A stretch of DNA of 64,000 bases, taken from contig NZ_JAUSQM010000001.1 of NCBI RefSeq assembly GCF_030811215.1, forward strand, positions 3,940,001 through 4,004,000, given 5' to 3'. This DNA comes from Nocardioides massiliensis (GTDB taxonomy: Bacteria; Actinomycetota; Actinomycetes; Propionibacteriales; Nocardioidaceae). A model generated the notes under the pieces. That model did no database searches. It saw nothing but the letters and a program-made list of their open reading frames with translations, and was not told the origin of the DNA. Below, piece after piece: positions 56,586 through 64,000 of this stretch; positions within the stretch are counted from its first letter, which is position 1, and each line of letters opens with the position of its first letter. The translations under genes and the position numbers were made by a program.

Positions 56586-57476
56586 TCAGGCCACCGAGGG
56601 GGTGCGGCGGCCGGAGGCGCGGGAGGCGTCGGCGGCAGCGGCGAGCAGCCGCTCGTACTGCTCGGGATGGGTGGTGTGGCAGCCGAGGTCGTGGTCGATC
56701 TTCCCGGTGCCGTGATGGTCGCTGGAGCCGGTGAAGACGAGGTCGAGCTCGTGCGCGAGGGCGCGCAGGGTCTCGCGGTCCTCAGGGCGGTGGTCCTGGT
56801 GGTCGACCTCGATGCCGGTCAGGCCGTGGGCAGCGAGGCGCGCGATCGTCTCCGGGTCGAGGTGGCGCCGTCCGCCGCGGCCCCAGGGGTGGGCCAGGAC
56901 GCTCACACCGCCGGCCTCGCGGATGAGCGTGATCATGTCCTCCAGCGGGGTGGCGTAGCGGCGCACGTAGGCCGGGCCGGAGGGACCGAGGTAGCGGGCG
57001 AAGGCCTGGTCGCGGTCGTCGACCACCCCGGCGCGCACCAGCGCGTCGGCGACGTGGGGTCGCCCGCTCGCGGCGGCGTCGCCGGACACCGCATGGACGT
57101 CGTCCTCGACGATCTCGATGCCGAGACCTTGCAGCTTGGCGACGATCTGGGGCATCCGGCCGTCGCGCCCGTCGAGGATGCGCGTCAGCTCCGTGGCGAG
57201 CCCGGGGTGGGTGGGGTCGGGGAGGTAGCCGAGCAGGTGGACGCCGCGGTTGCCCAAACGGCAGCTGACCTCCATGCCGGGCACGAGGCGTACGCCGTGC
57301 TCGACCGCTGCCGCCGCGGCCTCGTCCCAGCCCTCGGCGGTGTCGTGGTCGGTGAGCGCGACGACGTCGAGGCCCGCGGCTGCCGCCTGCGCGATCAGCT
57401 GCGCGGGCGGGCTGGTGCCGTCGGAGCGGGAGCTGTGGGTGTGGAGGTCGATCCTCACGCGCGCCTCACCCCGCAC
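56586..57476 (-). CDS. PHP-domain phosphoesterase (TrpH-like)
   Basis: A 296-residue PHP domain. The metal-site motifs are IDLHTHSSRSDGTS, ALTDHDTAEG, PGMEVSCRL, SGRPHVADALVRAG, VLAHPWGRGG and GSSDHHGTGK. It would remove a phosphate from nucleotides or a related ligand; TrpH-like members act on 3',5'-bisphosphates or RNA ends. The DUF6758 gene ends one base upstream of the start used here. An alternative GTG at 57458 (VRIDLHTH) is the usual homology start. No other partner is visible. Confidence 0.87.
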   Translation of the reverse strand: MRGEARVRIDLHTHSSRSDGTSPPAQLIAQAAAAGLDVVALTDHDTAEGWDEAAAAAVEHGVRLVPGMEVSCRLGNRGVHLLGYLPDPTHPGLATELTRILDGRDGRMPQIVAKLQGLGIEIVEDDVHAVSGDAAASGRPHVADALVRAGVVDDRDQAFARYLGPSGPAYVRRYATPLEDMITLIREAGGVSVLAHPWGRGGRRHLDPETIARLAAHGLTGIEVDHQDHRPEDRETLRALAHELDLVFTGSSDHHGTGKIDHDLGCHTTHPEQYERLLAAAADASRASGRRTPSVA

Positions 57477-57477
57477 C

Positions 57478-58128
57478 TCACCATGCGGGCGGGCTCCCGC
57501 CGAAGGTCATCTCGACCAGCTGCGGGCCCAGGCGCCCGACGTCGGCGAGGATCCAGTCGTCGCGCAGCAGCAGCGCCGCCGACGCCGGCCGCAGCACCAG
57601 CCACAGCCACCGCCCGCCGGCCTCACCGGCGAAGACCGAGCGGTCGAACTCGACGTCGTTGGCACTGGTCGAGACCGCCCAGAGCGCGACGCTGAAGGTG
57701 TCGATGCGCACGCGCACGGCCGGCGGCCCGGCGCCGACCTCCTCACCCGGGTCGTCGTGGTGGGTGCCGGCGACGCGGCGACCCAGACCGGTGCCGGGTT
57801 CCTCGGCGACCACCATCACCTCGACGACACCGTCCAGGTCGGTCGTGCCGACACAGGTCGTCACCGTCGCGCGCACCCCCGCCGGACCCGGGTCGACCAC
57901 GCACCCGAAGTCGGTGACGGTCCACCCCGGACCGAGCGGCCACGGCAGGTAGGTCGGGAAGTCCGGGCTGCGGTCGAGGTGCTCGACGAAGGCGTCGTAC
58001 GACGACTCCACCGGGCGCCACAGCGGCGGCATCACCCCGTGGTCGGGGCAGCTCCACTCCCCCGCCACGAGCGTGCCGCCCTCCGGGGCGGGGGCGGGGC
58101 AGCGGGGGCAACCGGCCGTGAGCGTCAC
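57478..58128 (-). CDS. DUF6758 family protein
   Basis: A 216-residue soluble protein. The N-terminus has a zinc-ribbon-like CPRCPAPAPEGG and EWSCPDHG. The middle contains LWRPVESSYDAFVEHLD and LPWPLGPGWTVTDFGCVVDPG. The rest is a mixed alpha/beta domain with WLWLVLRPASAALLLRDDW. The DUF6758 name is from memory; the family is found next to PHP genes in actinobacteria. The function is unknown. It is just upstream of and coupled to the PHP gene. Confidence 0.75.
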   Translation of the reverse strand: MTLTAGCPRCPAPAPEGGTLVAGEWSCPDHGVMPPLWRPVESSYDAFVEHLDRSPDFPTYLPWPLGPGWTVTDFGCVVDPGPAGVRATVTTCVGTTDLDGVVEVMVVAEEPGTGLGRRVAGTHHDDPGEEVGAGPPAVRVRIDTFSVALWAVSTSANDVEFDRSVFAGEAGGRWLWLVLRPASAALLLRDDWILADVGRLGPQLVEMTFGGSPPAW

Positions 58129-58156
58129 AGCAGGAGGGTAGCCGTGGGCGCCGGCG

Positions 58157-58699
58157 TCACGCCTGAGCTGCGGCGTCGGGACCGGGCCAGTTCTTGTCGG
58201 GCTGCGGGACGGGGCGGCCGGGCTGCTCGCCGCCGCGGGCCTCGAGGTAGTTCTCCTTCGGCACCATCACCTTGCGGCGGAAGATGCACACGACCTTGCC
58301 GTCCTGGTTGTAGCCGATGGTCTCGACGTGCACGACGCCCCGGTCGTCCTTCGAGGTGCTCTCCCACTTGTCGAGCACCCGGGTCTCGCCGTAGAGCGTG
58401 TCACCGTGGAAGGTCGGCGCGACGTGGCGCAGCGACTCGATCTCCAGGTTGGCGATCGCCTTGCCCGAGATGTCCGGGACGCTCATGCCCAGCAGGATCG
58501 AGTAGACGTAGTTGCCGACCACGACGTTCTTGCCGAACTGCGTGGTCTCCTCGGCGTAGTTGGCGTCGAGGTGCAGCGGGTGGTGGTTCATCGTGAGCAG
58601 GCAGAACAGGTGGTCGTCGTACTCGGTGACGGTCTTGCCGGGCCAGTGCTTGTAGGTCGCTCCGACCTCGAACTCCTCGTAGCTACGACCGAACTGCAT
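58157..58699 (-). CDS. MaoC-family dehydratase
   Basis: A 180-residue hot-dog-fold protein starting at ATG 58699. It has YEEFEVGATYKHWPGKTVTEYDDHLFCLLTMNHHPLHLDANYAEET, with the MaoC catalytic Asp/His in the TMNHHPLHLD region, and VVGNYVYSILLGMSV. It would hydrate or dehydrate enoyl-CoA or enoyl-ACP type substrates, such as mesaconyl-CoA. It is on the minus strand near an acyl-CoA dehydrogenase further on. The upstream 21 codons lack homology. Confidence 0.88.
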   Translation of the reverse strand: MQFGRSYEEFEVGATYKHWPGKTVTEYDDHLFCLLTMNHHPLHLDANYAEETTQFGKNVVVGNYVYSILLGMSVPDISGKAIANLEIESLRHVAPTFHGDTLYGETRVLDKWESTSKDDRGVVHVETIGYNQDGKVVCIFRRKVMVPKENYLEARGGEQPGRPVPQPDKNWPGPDAAAQA

Positions 58700-58768
58700 G
58701 TGCGCCACTCCTGTCCTGGTGAGCGCCGGCGCGTCCATTACCGGCGGGTACGGCGCCATCATGCCAAC

Positions 58769-58800
58769 CGCCGGCGCCCCCGCTCAGGGGGACACCGGCG
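58769..58800. terminator. Hairpin between MaoC and DUF5302 genes
   Basis: CGCCGG-C-GCCCCC pairs imperfectly with GGGGG-ACA-CCGGCG around GCTCA. It lies past the DUF5302 stop (58831) on the minus strand and before the MaoC start. Candidate terminator. Confidence 0.5.
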
Positions 58801-58830
58801 ATTGAGATCCGCGTGAGTCGACCGTCGGGC

Positions 58831-59019
58831 TCAGGACCCGCCACCACCGGCCTTGCGTCGGTGCATCTTCGGGGCGCCGCCGACCACCTCGGGTCCGTGC
58901 GTCTTGTCGGTGGCGCCGGCCGGGTGCGGCACGCCCCGGTCGTTGCCCTGCTTGCGCGCCAGCGCCTCGCGCATCTTCGCCTTCACGTCCTGCGGTGCGC
59001 CCTCGTCCGGTCCCGTCAT
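58831..59019 (-). CDS. DUF5302 family small protein
   Basis: A 62-residue highly charged protein starting at ATG 59019 behind GAGAGGAG. It has DVKAKMREALARKQGNDRG followed by a polar tail (KTHGPEVVGGAPKMHRRKAGGG). This is the DUF5302 pattern as I recall, with unknown function. It is probably disordered or a nucleic-acid-binding protein. Confidence 0.75.
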   Translation of the reverse strand: MTGPDEGAPQDVKAKMREALARKQGNDRGVPHPAGATDKTHGPEVVGGAPKMHRRKAGGGGS

Positions 59020-59130
59020 CGGGTGCTCCTCTCGTCGTGCCTCTCGACGCTGCCTCGGACCCCCACCATGGCAGCGGGCGGGCTCCGGGTCGAGTGATTA
59101 AGCGCGGGTGCGTTCACTAGGGTGGCGGTC

Positions 59131-59832
59131 ATGGCATCCCCCCGCGGCCCGCTCGGTTCCCTGCGCGCGCTGGCCCTCGCGGCCGTGCTCGTCCTCGCCG
59201 GCACGGCCTGTGGTGGCGACGGCGGCAGCGACGACGGGAGCGACACTCCGCGCGCCGAGAGCAGCGCCGGCGAGCCGGCCGAGAGTCCCAGCAGTCCCAG
59301 CTCCTTGGGGATCAGCGACGCCCCCGAGCCGGAGGACCCCTGCGTCACCGACGCACCCGGGAGCGACCAGGCGTCCGGCGTCGGGTTCGCCCTGACGCCC
59401 CCGGACGGCTGGAGCGACGTCAGCGACCAGCTCACCGCGGCGCTCACGGGTGGCAACGTCAGCGGCATCGCCTGGGCCGACCGCGCCGGCGCGAGCGGCG
59501 GCTTCGCCGACAACCTCAACGTCATCGTCACCGAGGACTCCGGCGTGGAGGACATCGGGCAGCTGCGCGACCAGTTCTCCACCGAGCTGCGCCAGGTCGC
59601 CAGCGACGTGGAGCCGCGCGAGGACGTCGAGGTCGCCTGCGAGATCGGCCTGCGCCAGACCGCGACCACCACCCAGCAGGGCCGCGACCTCGTCTACGAC
59701 CAGGTCGTCACGGCGCGCGAGGGCACGACGTACCTCCTCACGATGACGTACGCCGCCGAGACCCCCGCTCGGGTGCGGCAGGCGATCCTGCAGGGCCTGC
59801 TCGGGTCGTGGAAGTGGCTCGTCGATGAGTGA
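59131..59832 (+). CDS. Predicted lipoprotein
   Basis: A 233-residue protein starting at ATG 59131. A signal peptide with the lipobox VLAGTACGG predicts lipid attachment to the Cys. A Ser/Glu/Pro-rich linker follows. The rest is a small domain with FALTPPDGWSDVSDQLTAAL and a Cys pair (DPC, VAC), like the LpqN/LpqT-type lipoproteins. The role is unknown. Its stop overlaps the start of the next gene by eight bases. Confidence 0.85.
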   Translation: MASPRGPLGSLRALALAAVLVLAGTACGGDGGSDDGSDTPRAESSAGEPAESPSSPSSLGISDAPEPEDPCVTDAPGSDQASGVGFALTPPDGWSDVSDQLTAALTGGNVSGIAWADRAGASGGFADNLNVIVTEDSGVEDIGQLRDQFSTELRQVASDVEPREDVEVACEIGLRQTATTTQQGRDLVYDQVVTAREGTTYLLTMTYAAETPARVRQAILQGLLGSWKWLVDE

Positions 59833-61381
59833 GGTCGACGTCGACGACGTCGGCGTCACTGTCCCGCGCCACCTCGCGGAGCCCCTCGACATCGAGTTCG
59901 ACGGCGCGCGCGTCTGGTCCTTCAACCCCGCGCGCGACGGCACCCCCGACGGACGCACCGTCCGCGTGCAGTGGCCGCGCTCGCTCGCCGACCGCCTGCG
60001 CGGCACGGCGGCCGTGCGCCTGGTCCCCCACAACGGTGGCGAGGTCCTGCTCGAGCGCACCATCGCCTTCGCCGGGGTGAGCGAGCCACTGTCGCTGGTC
60101 GACCACGAGGGCAACCCGCTGTCGGTCGACAAGACCGGCAAGCTGCAGCGCACCTTCGACCGCATCGGTGAGGAGTCGCGCCGGCACCTGGTCGAGGCCA
60201 CCAAGCGGGTGCTCGACGACCTGCGCGACGTGTGCGACATGGACGCCTACCTCGCGTACGGCGCCTTGCTGGGCGCGCGCCGCGACGGCCGGATGATCGG
60301 TCACGACTCCGACACCGACGTCGCCTACCTCAGCAAGTTCACGCACCCCTTCGACATCGTGCGCGAGTGCCGGGCGGCCGAGGAGCAGATGCGCCGACGC
60401 GGCTGGTCGGTGGCGCGCATGTCGGCGGCCAACTTCAAGGTCTGGGTGTCACTGCCCAACGGCGCCAAGGCCGGCGTCGACGTGTTCGGCTCCTTCTACA
60501 TCGGCGACCACTTCCACCTCACCGGCTCGCTGCGCGGCCGTCTCCCCCGCGAGGCCGTCGTCCCGTTCGGCACGATCGCGCTCGAGGGCGTGGAGATGCC
60601 GGCGCCCGCCGACGTCGACGCCTTCCTCGCCTACACCTACGGCCCGGGCTGGCGGGTGCCCGACCCGGCGTTCCACTTCGACCACCCGCCCGAGAACGTC
60701 ACCAGGATGACCAGCTGGTGGCGCGGCACGCGGCGCGGCCTGGCGCACTGGCAGAACTTCTACGCGGGCGGCAACGGGCCGAAGGTCCCCACCACACCGT
60801 CGTCGTTCGCCCGCTGGGCGCAGGAGCGGCTCGTCGCCGACGGTCTGGCCGAGGGCACGCTCGTCGACGTCGGCTCCGGCAACGGCCGCGACGCGGTCTT
60901 CTTCGCCAAGCGCGGCTACGACGTACGCGCCTACGACTACTCCTCCAAGGGACGCCTGCTCGCGCGCCAGCTCGCGCGGCGCAAGGGCGTCACCATCAAC
61001 CAGACCGACTTCTCGGCCGGCTCGCCGCGTGACGTGCTGATCCGCGGCGCCCAGCTGGCGCGGCTGCCCGGGCCGGTCCACGTCTATGCCCGCGGGCTGC
61101 TCGACAACCTCCCGCCCGACAGCCGGCCGTACCTGTGGCGGCTGTGCCGCCTGGCGCAGCGGCGTGGCGGGTGGTTGTTCTTGGAGTTCCGCACCCCCGA
61201 GTCCCGCGGCGAGCCCAAGCACTTCGGGCCGCGGCGACGCTTCTACCCCGTGCCCGCCCGGGTGCGGGCCGAGATCGAACGCCACGGCGGCACCGTCGTC
61301 GAGGTCGTCACCGGGCGCGACCTGGCGCCACTGGGTGACGAGAACCCCCATGTCTGCAGGATGATCGTGAGGTGGCACTGA
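59825..61381 (+). CDS. LicD-like nucleotidyltransferase fused to SAM methyltransferase
   Basis: A 518-residue two-domain protein. Residues about 90-290 resemble LicD-type transferases: AYLAYGALLGARRDGRMIGHDSDTDVAYL (the acidic DSDTD metal site) and FKVWVSLPNGAKAGVDVFGSF. Residues about 330-518 form a Rossmann methyltransferase with LVDVGSGNGRDAVFFAKRGYDVRAYD (the SAM-binding GxGxG). A glycopolymer or lipid is the likely acceptor. It is followed by the DUF6752 gene with TGATG coupling, and preceded by the lipoprotein by an eight-base overlap. Both overlaps suggest one envelope-related operon. Confidence 0.85.
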   Translation: MSEVDVDDVGVTVPRHLAEPLDIEFDGARVWSFNPARDGTPDGRTVRVQWPRSLADRLRGTAAVRLVPHNGGEVLLERTIAFAGVSEPLSLVDHEGNPLSVDKTGKLQRTFDRIGEESRRHLVEATKRVLDDLRDVCDMDAYLAYGALLGARRDGRMIGHDSDTDVAYLSKFTHPFDIVRECRAAEEQMRRRGWSVARMSAANFKVWVSLPNGAKAGVDVFGSFYIGDHFHLTGSLRGRLPREAVVPFGTIALEGVEMPAPADVDAFLAYTYGPGWRVPDPAFHFDHPPENVTRMTSWWRGTRRGLAHWQNFYAGGNGPKVPTTPSSFARWAQERLVADGLAEGTLVDVGSGNGRDAVFFAKRGYDVRAYDYSSKGRLLARQLARRKGVTINQTDFSAGSPRDVLIRGAQLARLPGPVHVYARGLLDNLPPDSRPYLWRLCRLAQRRGGWLFLEFRTPESRGEPKHFGPRRRFYPVPARVRAEIERHGGTVVEVVTGRDLAPLGDENPHVCRMIVRWH

Positions 61382-61644
61382 TGGCAGCCAACGCCAAGAG
61401 CTCGACGGCCCGCTCGCTGGCCGGCCGCGTGAAGGGGCGCGTGCAGCGCCGCCTCAGTGGCCCGTCGACGGCCGATCTGCTGCGCCGCATCGAGCGGCTC
61501 GAGGAGTCCGTCGAGGAGAATCGCCGGCTCAACCAACGCCTGTCGGAGGTGCTCGACGTGATGGTCGAGGTGCTGGTGCCGGCCGTCGACCGCGACGAGG
61601 AGCGGCTCAGCCAGCTCCTCGCCACGATCGACAGCACCCGCTAG
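61381..61644 (+). CDS. Coiled-coil small protein (DUF6752-like)
   Basis: An 87-residue protein starting at ATG 61381, sharing the A of the previous stop (TGATG). The N-terminal 30 residues are basic (SSTARSLAGRVKGRVQRRL); the rest is a continuous coiled coil (ADLLRRIERLEESVEENRRLNQRLSEVLDVMVEVLV). I recall DUF6752 for this pattern. It probably assembles on, or guides, the LicD-methyltransferase protein. A start at GTG 61372 is possible. Confidence 0.75.
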   Translation: MAANAKSSTARSLAGRVKGRVQRRLSGPSTADLLRRIERLEESVEENRRLNQRLSEVLDVMVEVLVPAVDRDEERLSQLLATIDSTR

Positions 61645-61654
61645 GGAGCCGGGG

Positions 61655-62857
61655 TCAGGCCTTGTAGTCCTTGAGCAGGGCGCGTCCGATGATCATCTTC
61701 TGGATGTCGGAGGTGCCCTCGCCGATCAGCATGAACGCCGCCTCGCGGTAGAGCCGCTCGATCTCGTACTCCTTGGAGTACCCGTAGCCACCGTGGATGC
61801 GGAACGACGCCTCGACGACCTCGTTGCAGTACTCGCTCGCGACCATCTTGGCCATGCCGGCCTCGACGTCCATCCGCTCGCCGGAGTCCTTGAGCCGGGC
61901 CGCGCGCACCATCATGTTGTGGGCGGTCTCGACCTTGGTGGCCATCTCCGCGAGGCGGAACAGGATCGCCTGGTGCTCGGCGATGGGCTTGCCGAAGGTG
62001 TGGCGCTGCTGGGCGTAGCCGATGCCGAGCTCGAAGGCGCGCAGCGCGATCCCGCAGGCGCGAGCCGCGACGTTGACCCGGCCGACCTCGACGCCGTCCA
62101 TCATCTGGAAGAAGCCCTTGCCGGGCTCGCCACCGAGGATCTGGTCGGCCGAGATCTGGTGGTTCTCCAGGATCATCTCGGTCGTGTCGATGCCCTTGTA
62201 GCCCATCTTGTCGATCTTGCCCGGCACCGTGACGCCGGGCGCGGTCTCGCCGAAGCCAGGCTCCTTCTCCACCAAGAACGTGGACATCTTCTTGTAGACC
62301 GAGGCTCCCTCGTCCACGCCATCGTCGGTGCGGCACAGCACCGCCACCAGGTTGGAGCTGCCACCGTTGGTCAGCCACATCTTCTGGCCGGTGATCGAGT
62401 AGGACCCGTCGTCACCCTTCGTGGCCTTGGTCGAGACCGCCGAGACGTCGCTGCCCAGGCCGGGCTCGGACATCGAGAACGCGCCCCGGATCTCCCCGGT
62501 GGCCATCTTGGGCAGGTACTTCTGCTTCTGCTCGTCGGTGCCGTGCTTGAGCAGCATGTGGGCGACGATGAAGTGGGTGTTGATGACGCCGGAGACGCTC
62601 ATCCACCCGCGCGCGATCTCCTCCACGCACAGGGCGTAGGTGAGCAGCGACTCGCCCAGCCCGCCGTACTCCTCGGGGATCATCAGCCCGAACAGCCCGA
62701 GCTCCTTGAGTCCCTCCACGATCTCGGTGGGGTACTCGTCCGCGTGCTCCAGCTCCGTGGCGACCGGCATCACCTTCGCCTCGACGAACTGACGCACGGT
62801 CTTGAGGATCTCGGTCTGGATGTCGGAGAGCCCGTCGGTCTGACAGAGGCGACCCAT
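61655..62857 (-). CDS. Acyl-CoA dehydrogenase
   Basis: A 400-residue flavoprotein. It has GAFSMSEPGLGSDVSAVSTKATKGDDG, and the late motif FRIHGGYGYSKEYEIERLYREAAFMLIGEGTSDIQKMIIGRALL. It resembles mesaconyl-C4-CoA or (2S)-methylsuccinyl-CoA-type and short-chain enzymes, but the substrate is not decidable. It uses ETF as electron acceptor. Together with the MaoC protein and the earlier enoyl-CoA hydratase it points to branched or short-chain acyl-CoA breakdown. Confidence 0.92.
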   Translation of the reverse strand: MGRLCQTDGLSDIQTEILKTVRQFVEAKVMPVATELEHADEYPTEIVEGLKELGLFGLMIPEEYGGLGESLLTYALCVEEIARGWMSVSGVINTHFIVAHMLLKHGTDEQKQKYLPKMATGEIRGAFSMSEPGLGSDVSAVSTKATKGDDGSYSITGQKMWLTNGGSSNLVAVLCRTDDGVDEGASVYKKMSTFLVEKEPGFGETAPGVTVPGKIDKMGYKGIDTTEMILENHQISADQILGGEPGKGFFQMMDGVEVGRVNVAARACGIALRAFELGIGYAQQRHTFGKPIAEHQAILFRLAEMATKVETAHNMMVRAARLKDSGERMDVEAGMAKMVASEYCNEVVEASFRIHGGYGYSKEYEIERLYREAAFMLIGEGTSDIQKMIIGRALLKDYKA

Positions 62858-62941
62858 GTGGTCTTTCCTTCCCTCGGTGGTGCGGCCAGCATGGATGTTA
62901 CTGAGCGGTAGGCCCAGCGTCGACGGTTGTGGGGCATCCCA

Positions 62942-63973
62942 CTACGCGTCGGCCACCCGTCGGGTCCGCACGAGGTCCGTGGCGACGTCGAGGATCGTGC
63001 GCACCCCGGCGTCGAGGACGGCGTCGACGGGGAGGTCGTCCGGGGTGACCTGGGCGGGCAGGTCGGCGGGCGCGCGCAGGTCGTCCACGGCCCCATGGAC
63101 GCGTACGCCGTGTCGCTCGACCGCCGCGACCGCCTCCTCGCCACGGACCCGGCAGGCCTCGACCTGGTCGGCGTACAACCCGATGCGCGGGCCCTCGCGG
63201 CCGGCGAGATGACCCTCGGCGAGGTAGCGCCGCACCCACCAGTTGCGCTGCAGGTTGCCCTCGATGCCGGCCAGGTGCGGCTGCAGCCGGCGCAGGAACT
63301 CGGTCTCGGGCAGCGCCATCGACCGGTTGGAGGCGGCCACGCCGGTGTCGTAGGCGTCGGCGGTGAGACCGACGACCTCGGCAAACCGGTGCCACAGCTC
63401 GTCGGGGGCGCCGCGCTTGCGCGGCAGGACGATCACGTGGGTGTCACCGGGCGCGACGTGCGGGGCCCAGCGGTCGAGCACGCCGGCCAGGTCGAGCGAG
63501 CGCAGCGACCACACGGCGCCGGTGTCGTCGGTCGGTCCGTCGGCGAACTCGCGCAGCGGCGTCGTGCGGCGCAGCTTCAGCGACTCCTGCCAGGCGGCGG
63601 CCATCAGCGAGACCGGCTCCCGGGCGGTCACCAGGACCTCGACGCGGTCGGCTCGCATGCGGCCGAGGAACCGCCGGGCCTGCTCGCTGGTCGCGGCACC
63701 GAGGAACTCGTGGCTCACCACGGCGGTGCCGGGCCACGACGCGATCCCCTCGAGCACCCGGTCGATCGCGGTCGCCGCGGACGGACGACGCGCCGCCAGC
63801 TTCGGGTCCTCGCGCACCGCGAGCGAGGTCCACAGGTGATCGACGCGCTGGTCCCCCGGCAGGCGTACGCCGTCGAGCTCGGCCAGCCGGTCGCGGTGGT
63901 GCCAGGCGATCGTCTGCAGGTAGGTCGTCCCGGTCTTCGGCTGCCCGACGTGGACGACGACGCGCTCAGCCAC
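62942..63973 (-). CDS. Sulfotransferase-family protein
   Basis: A 343-residue soluble protein. The N-terminal P-loop is VVVHVGQPKTGTTYLQTIAWHHRD, the PAPS 5'-phosphosulfate-binding motif. The central motif is VEVLVTAREPVSLMAAAWQESLKL, with the conserved Arg and Ser of the 3'-phosphate-binding loop. It would transfer a sulfo group to a carbohydrate, lipid or small molecule; the acceptor is unknown. The frame runs from ATG 63973 and the upstream 27 bases to the window edge show no feature. No gene for PAPS synthesis is in the window. Confidence 0.85.
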   Translation of the reverse strand: MAERVVVHVGQPKTGTTYLQTIAWHHRDRLAELDGVRLPGDQRVDHLWTSLAVREDPKLAARRPSAATAIDRVLEGIASWPGTAVVSHEFLGAATSEQARRFLGRMRADRVEVLVTAREPVSLMAAAWQESLKLRRTTPLREFADGPTDDTGAVWSLRSLDLAGVLDRWAPHVAPGDTHVIVLPRKRGAPDELWHRFAEVVGLTADAYDTGVAASNRSMALPETEFLRRLQPHLAGIEGNLQRNWWVRRYLAEGHLAGREGPRIGLYADQVEACRVRGEEAVAAVERHGVRVHGAVDDLRAPADLPAQVTPDDLPVDAVLDAGVRTILDVATDLVRTRRVADA

Positions 63974-64000
63974 GGGCCACCACCGCGGGGTCGGGGGCTG

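Overview
This window comes from a high-GC actinobacterium. The best fit is Nocardioidaceae (Nocardioides-like), inferred from gene content: WhiB7, AdnAB, UvrD2, mycoredoxin, a mycothiol-type DinB enzyme, DUF3107, a UPF0182 giant membrane protein, GTG/TTG starts and many GTGA/TGATG gene overlaps. No rRNA and no CRISPR array were seen. One tRNA, the initiator tRNA-fMet, lies at 13643-13719 on the minus strand.

Positions 1-13.6 kb look like an accessory block. It starts with the 3' half of an IS1380-type element that abuts a truncated baeRF-like gene. Two divergent TerC/Alx family membrane-protein genes follow, and each has an upstream leader with the conserved boxes of the yybP-ykoY (Mn2+) riboswitch. 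The leader of the minus-strand gene shows a visible base-pairing switch over its Shine-Dalgarno sequence. Next come a small winged-helix regulator and, divergent from it, one 1419-residue gene. This gene fuses a NuoL-like DabB domain to a DabA (DUF2309) domain, the two parts of the DAB inorganic-carbon uptake machine. It overlaps a cysteine-rich gene that may be its partner. An IS3-type element interrupted by an intact IS30-type element, and an IS481-type remnant, close the block next to the tRNA.

From 13.8 to about 28.8 kb the genes are chromosomal housekeeping types: UPF0182 protein, PPA1309-like protein, PDZ/Lon-type protease, DUF2342 metalloprotease, Nudix hydrolase, YgjP-like metalloprotease, PHP protein, enoyl-CoA hydratase, zinc ribbons, an E1-like/UbiB-kinase pair, a DinB-like enzyme and an acyltransferase. 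WhiB7 is preceded by a 56-codon leader ORF and an intrinsic attenuator, the arrangement known for antibiotic-inducible whiB7.

From 29 to 50 kb there is a LysE/LysG exporter-regulator pair, an acyl-CoA dehydrogenase, UvrD2, mycoredoxin, and a Crp/Fnr regulator convergent with a metal P-type ATPase and its HMA chaperone. A perfect Fnr-type box lies in front of the chaperone. A tightly overlapped adnA-adnB-M3 peptidase-nudC operon follows, then an acyltransferase, an alkyltransferase-like protein, a secreted protease and MoeZ. From 50 to 56.5 kb come TetR, DUF3107, a ferritin-like protein, an RhlE-type helicase, an L,D-transpeptidase, ParA and an SDR. From memory, the order from UPF0182 to ParA parallels the M. 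tuberculosis Rv3193c-Rv3213c neighbourhood, which marks it as ancestral core chromosome.

The last 7.5 kb holds a PHP phosphoesterase, a DUF6758 protein, a MaoC dehydratase, DUF5302, a lipoprotein, a LicD-methyltransferase fusion with a coiled-coil partner, an acyl-CoA dehydrogenase and a sulfotransferase.

Small signals of note: a duplicated intergenic element with a compensated palindrome (47.0 and 54.1 kb), two DnaA boxes beside a palindrome (22.6 kb), and two genes that appear to start at CTG.
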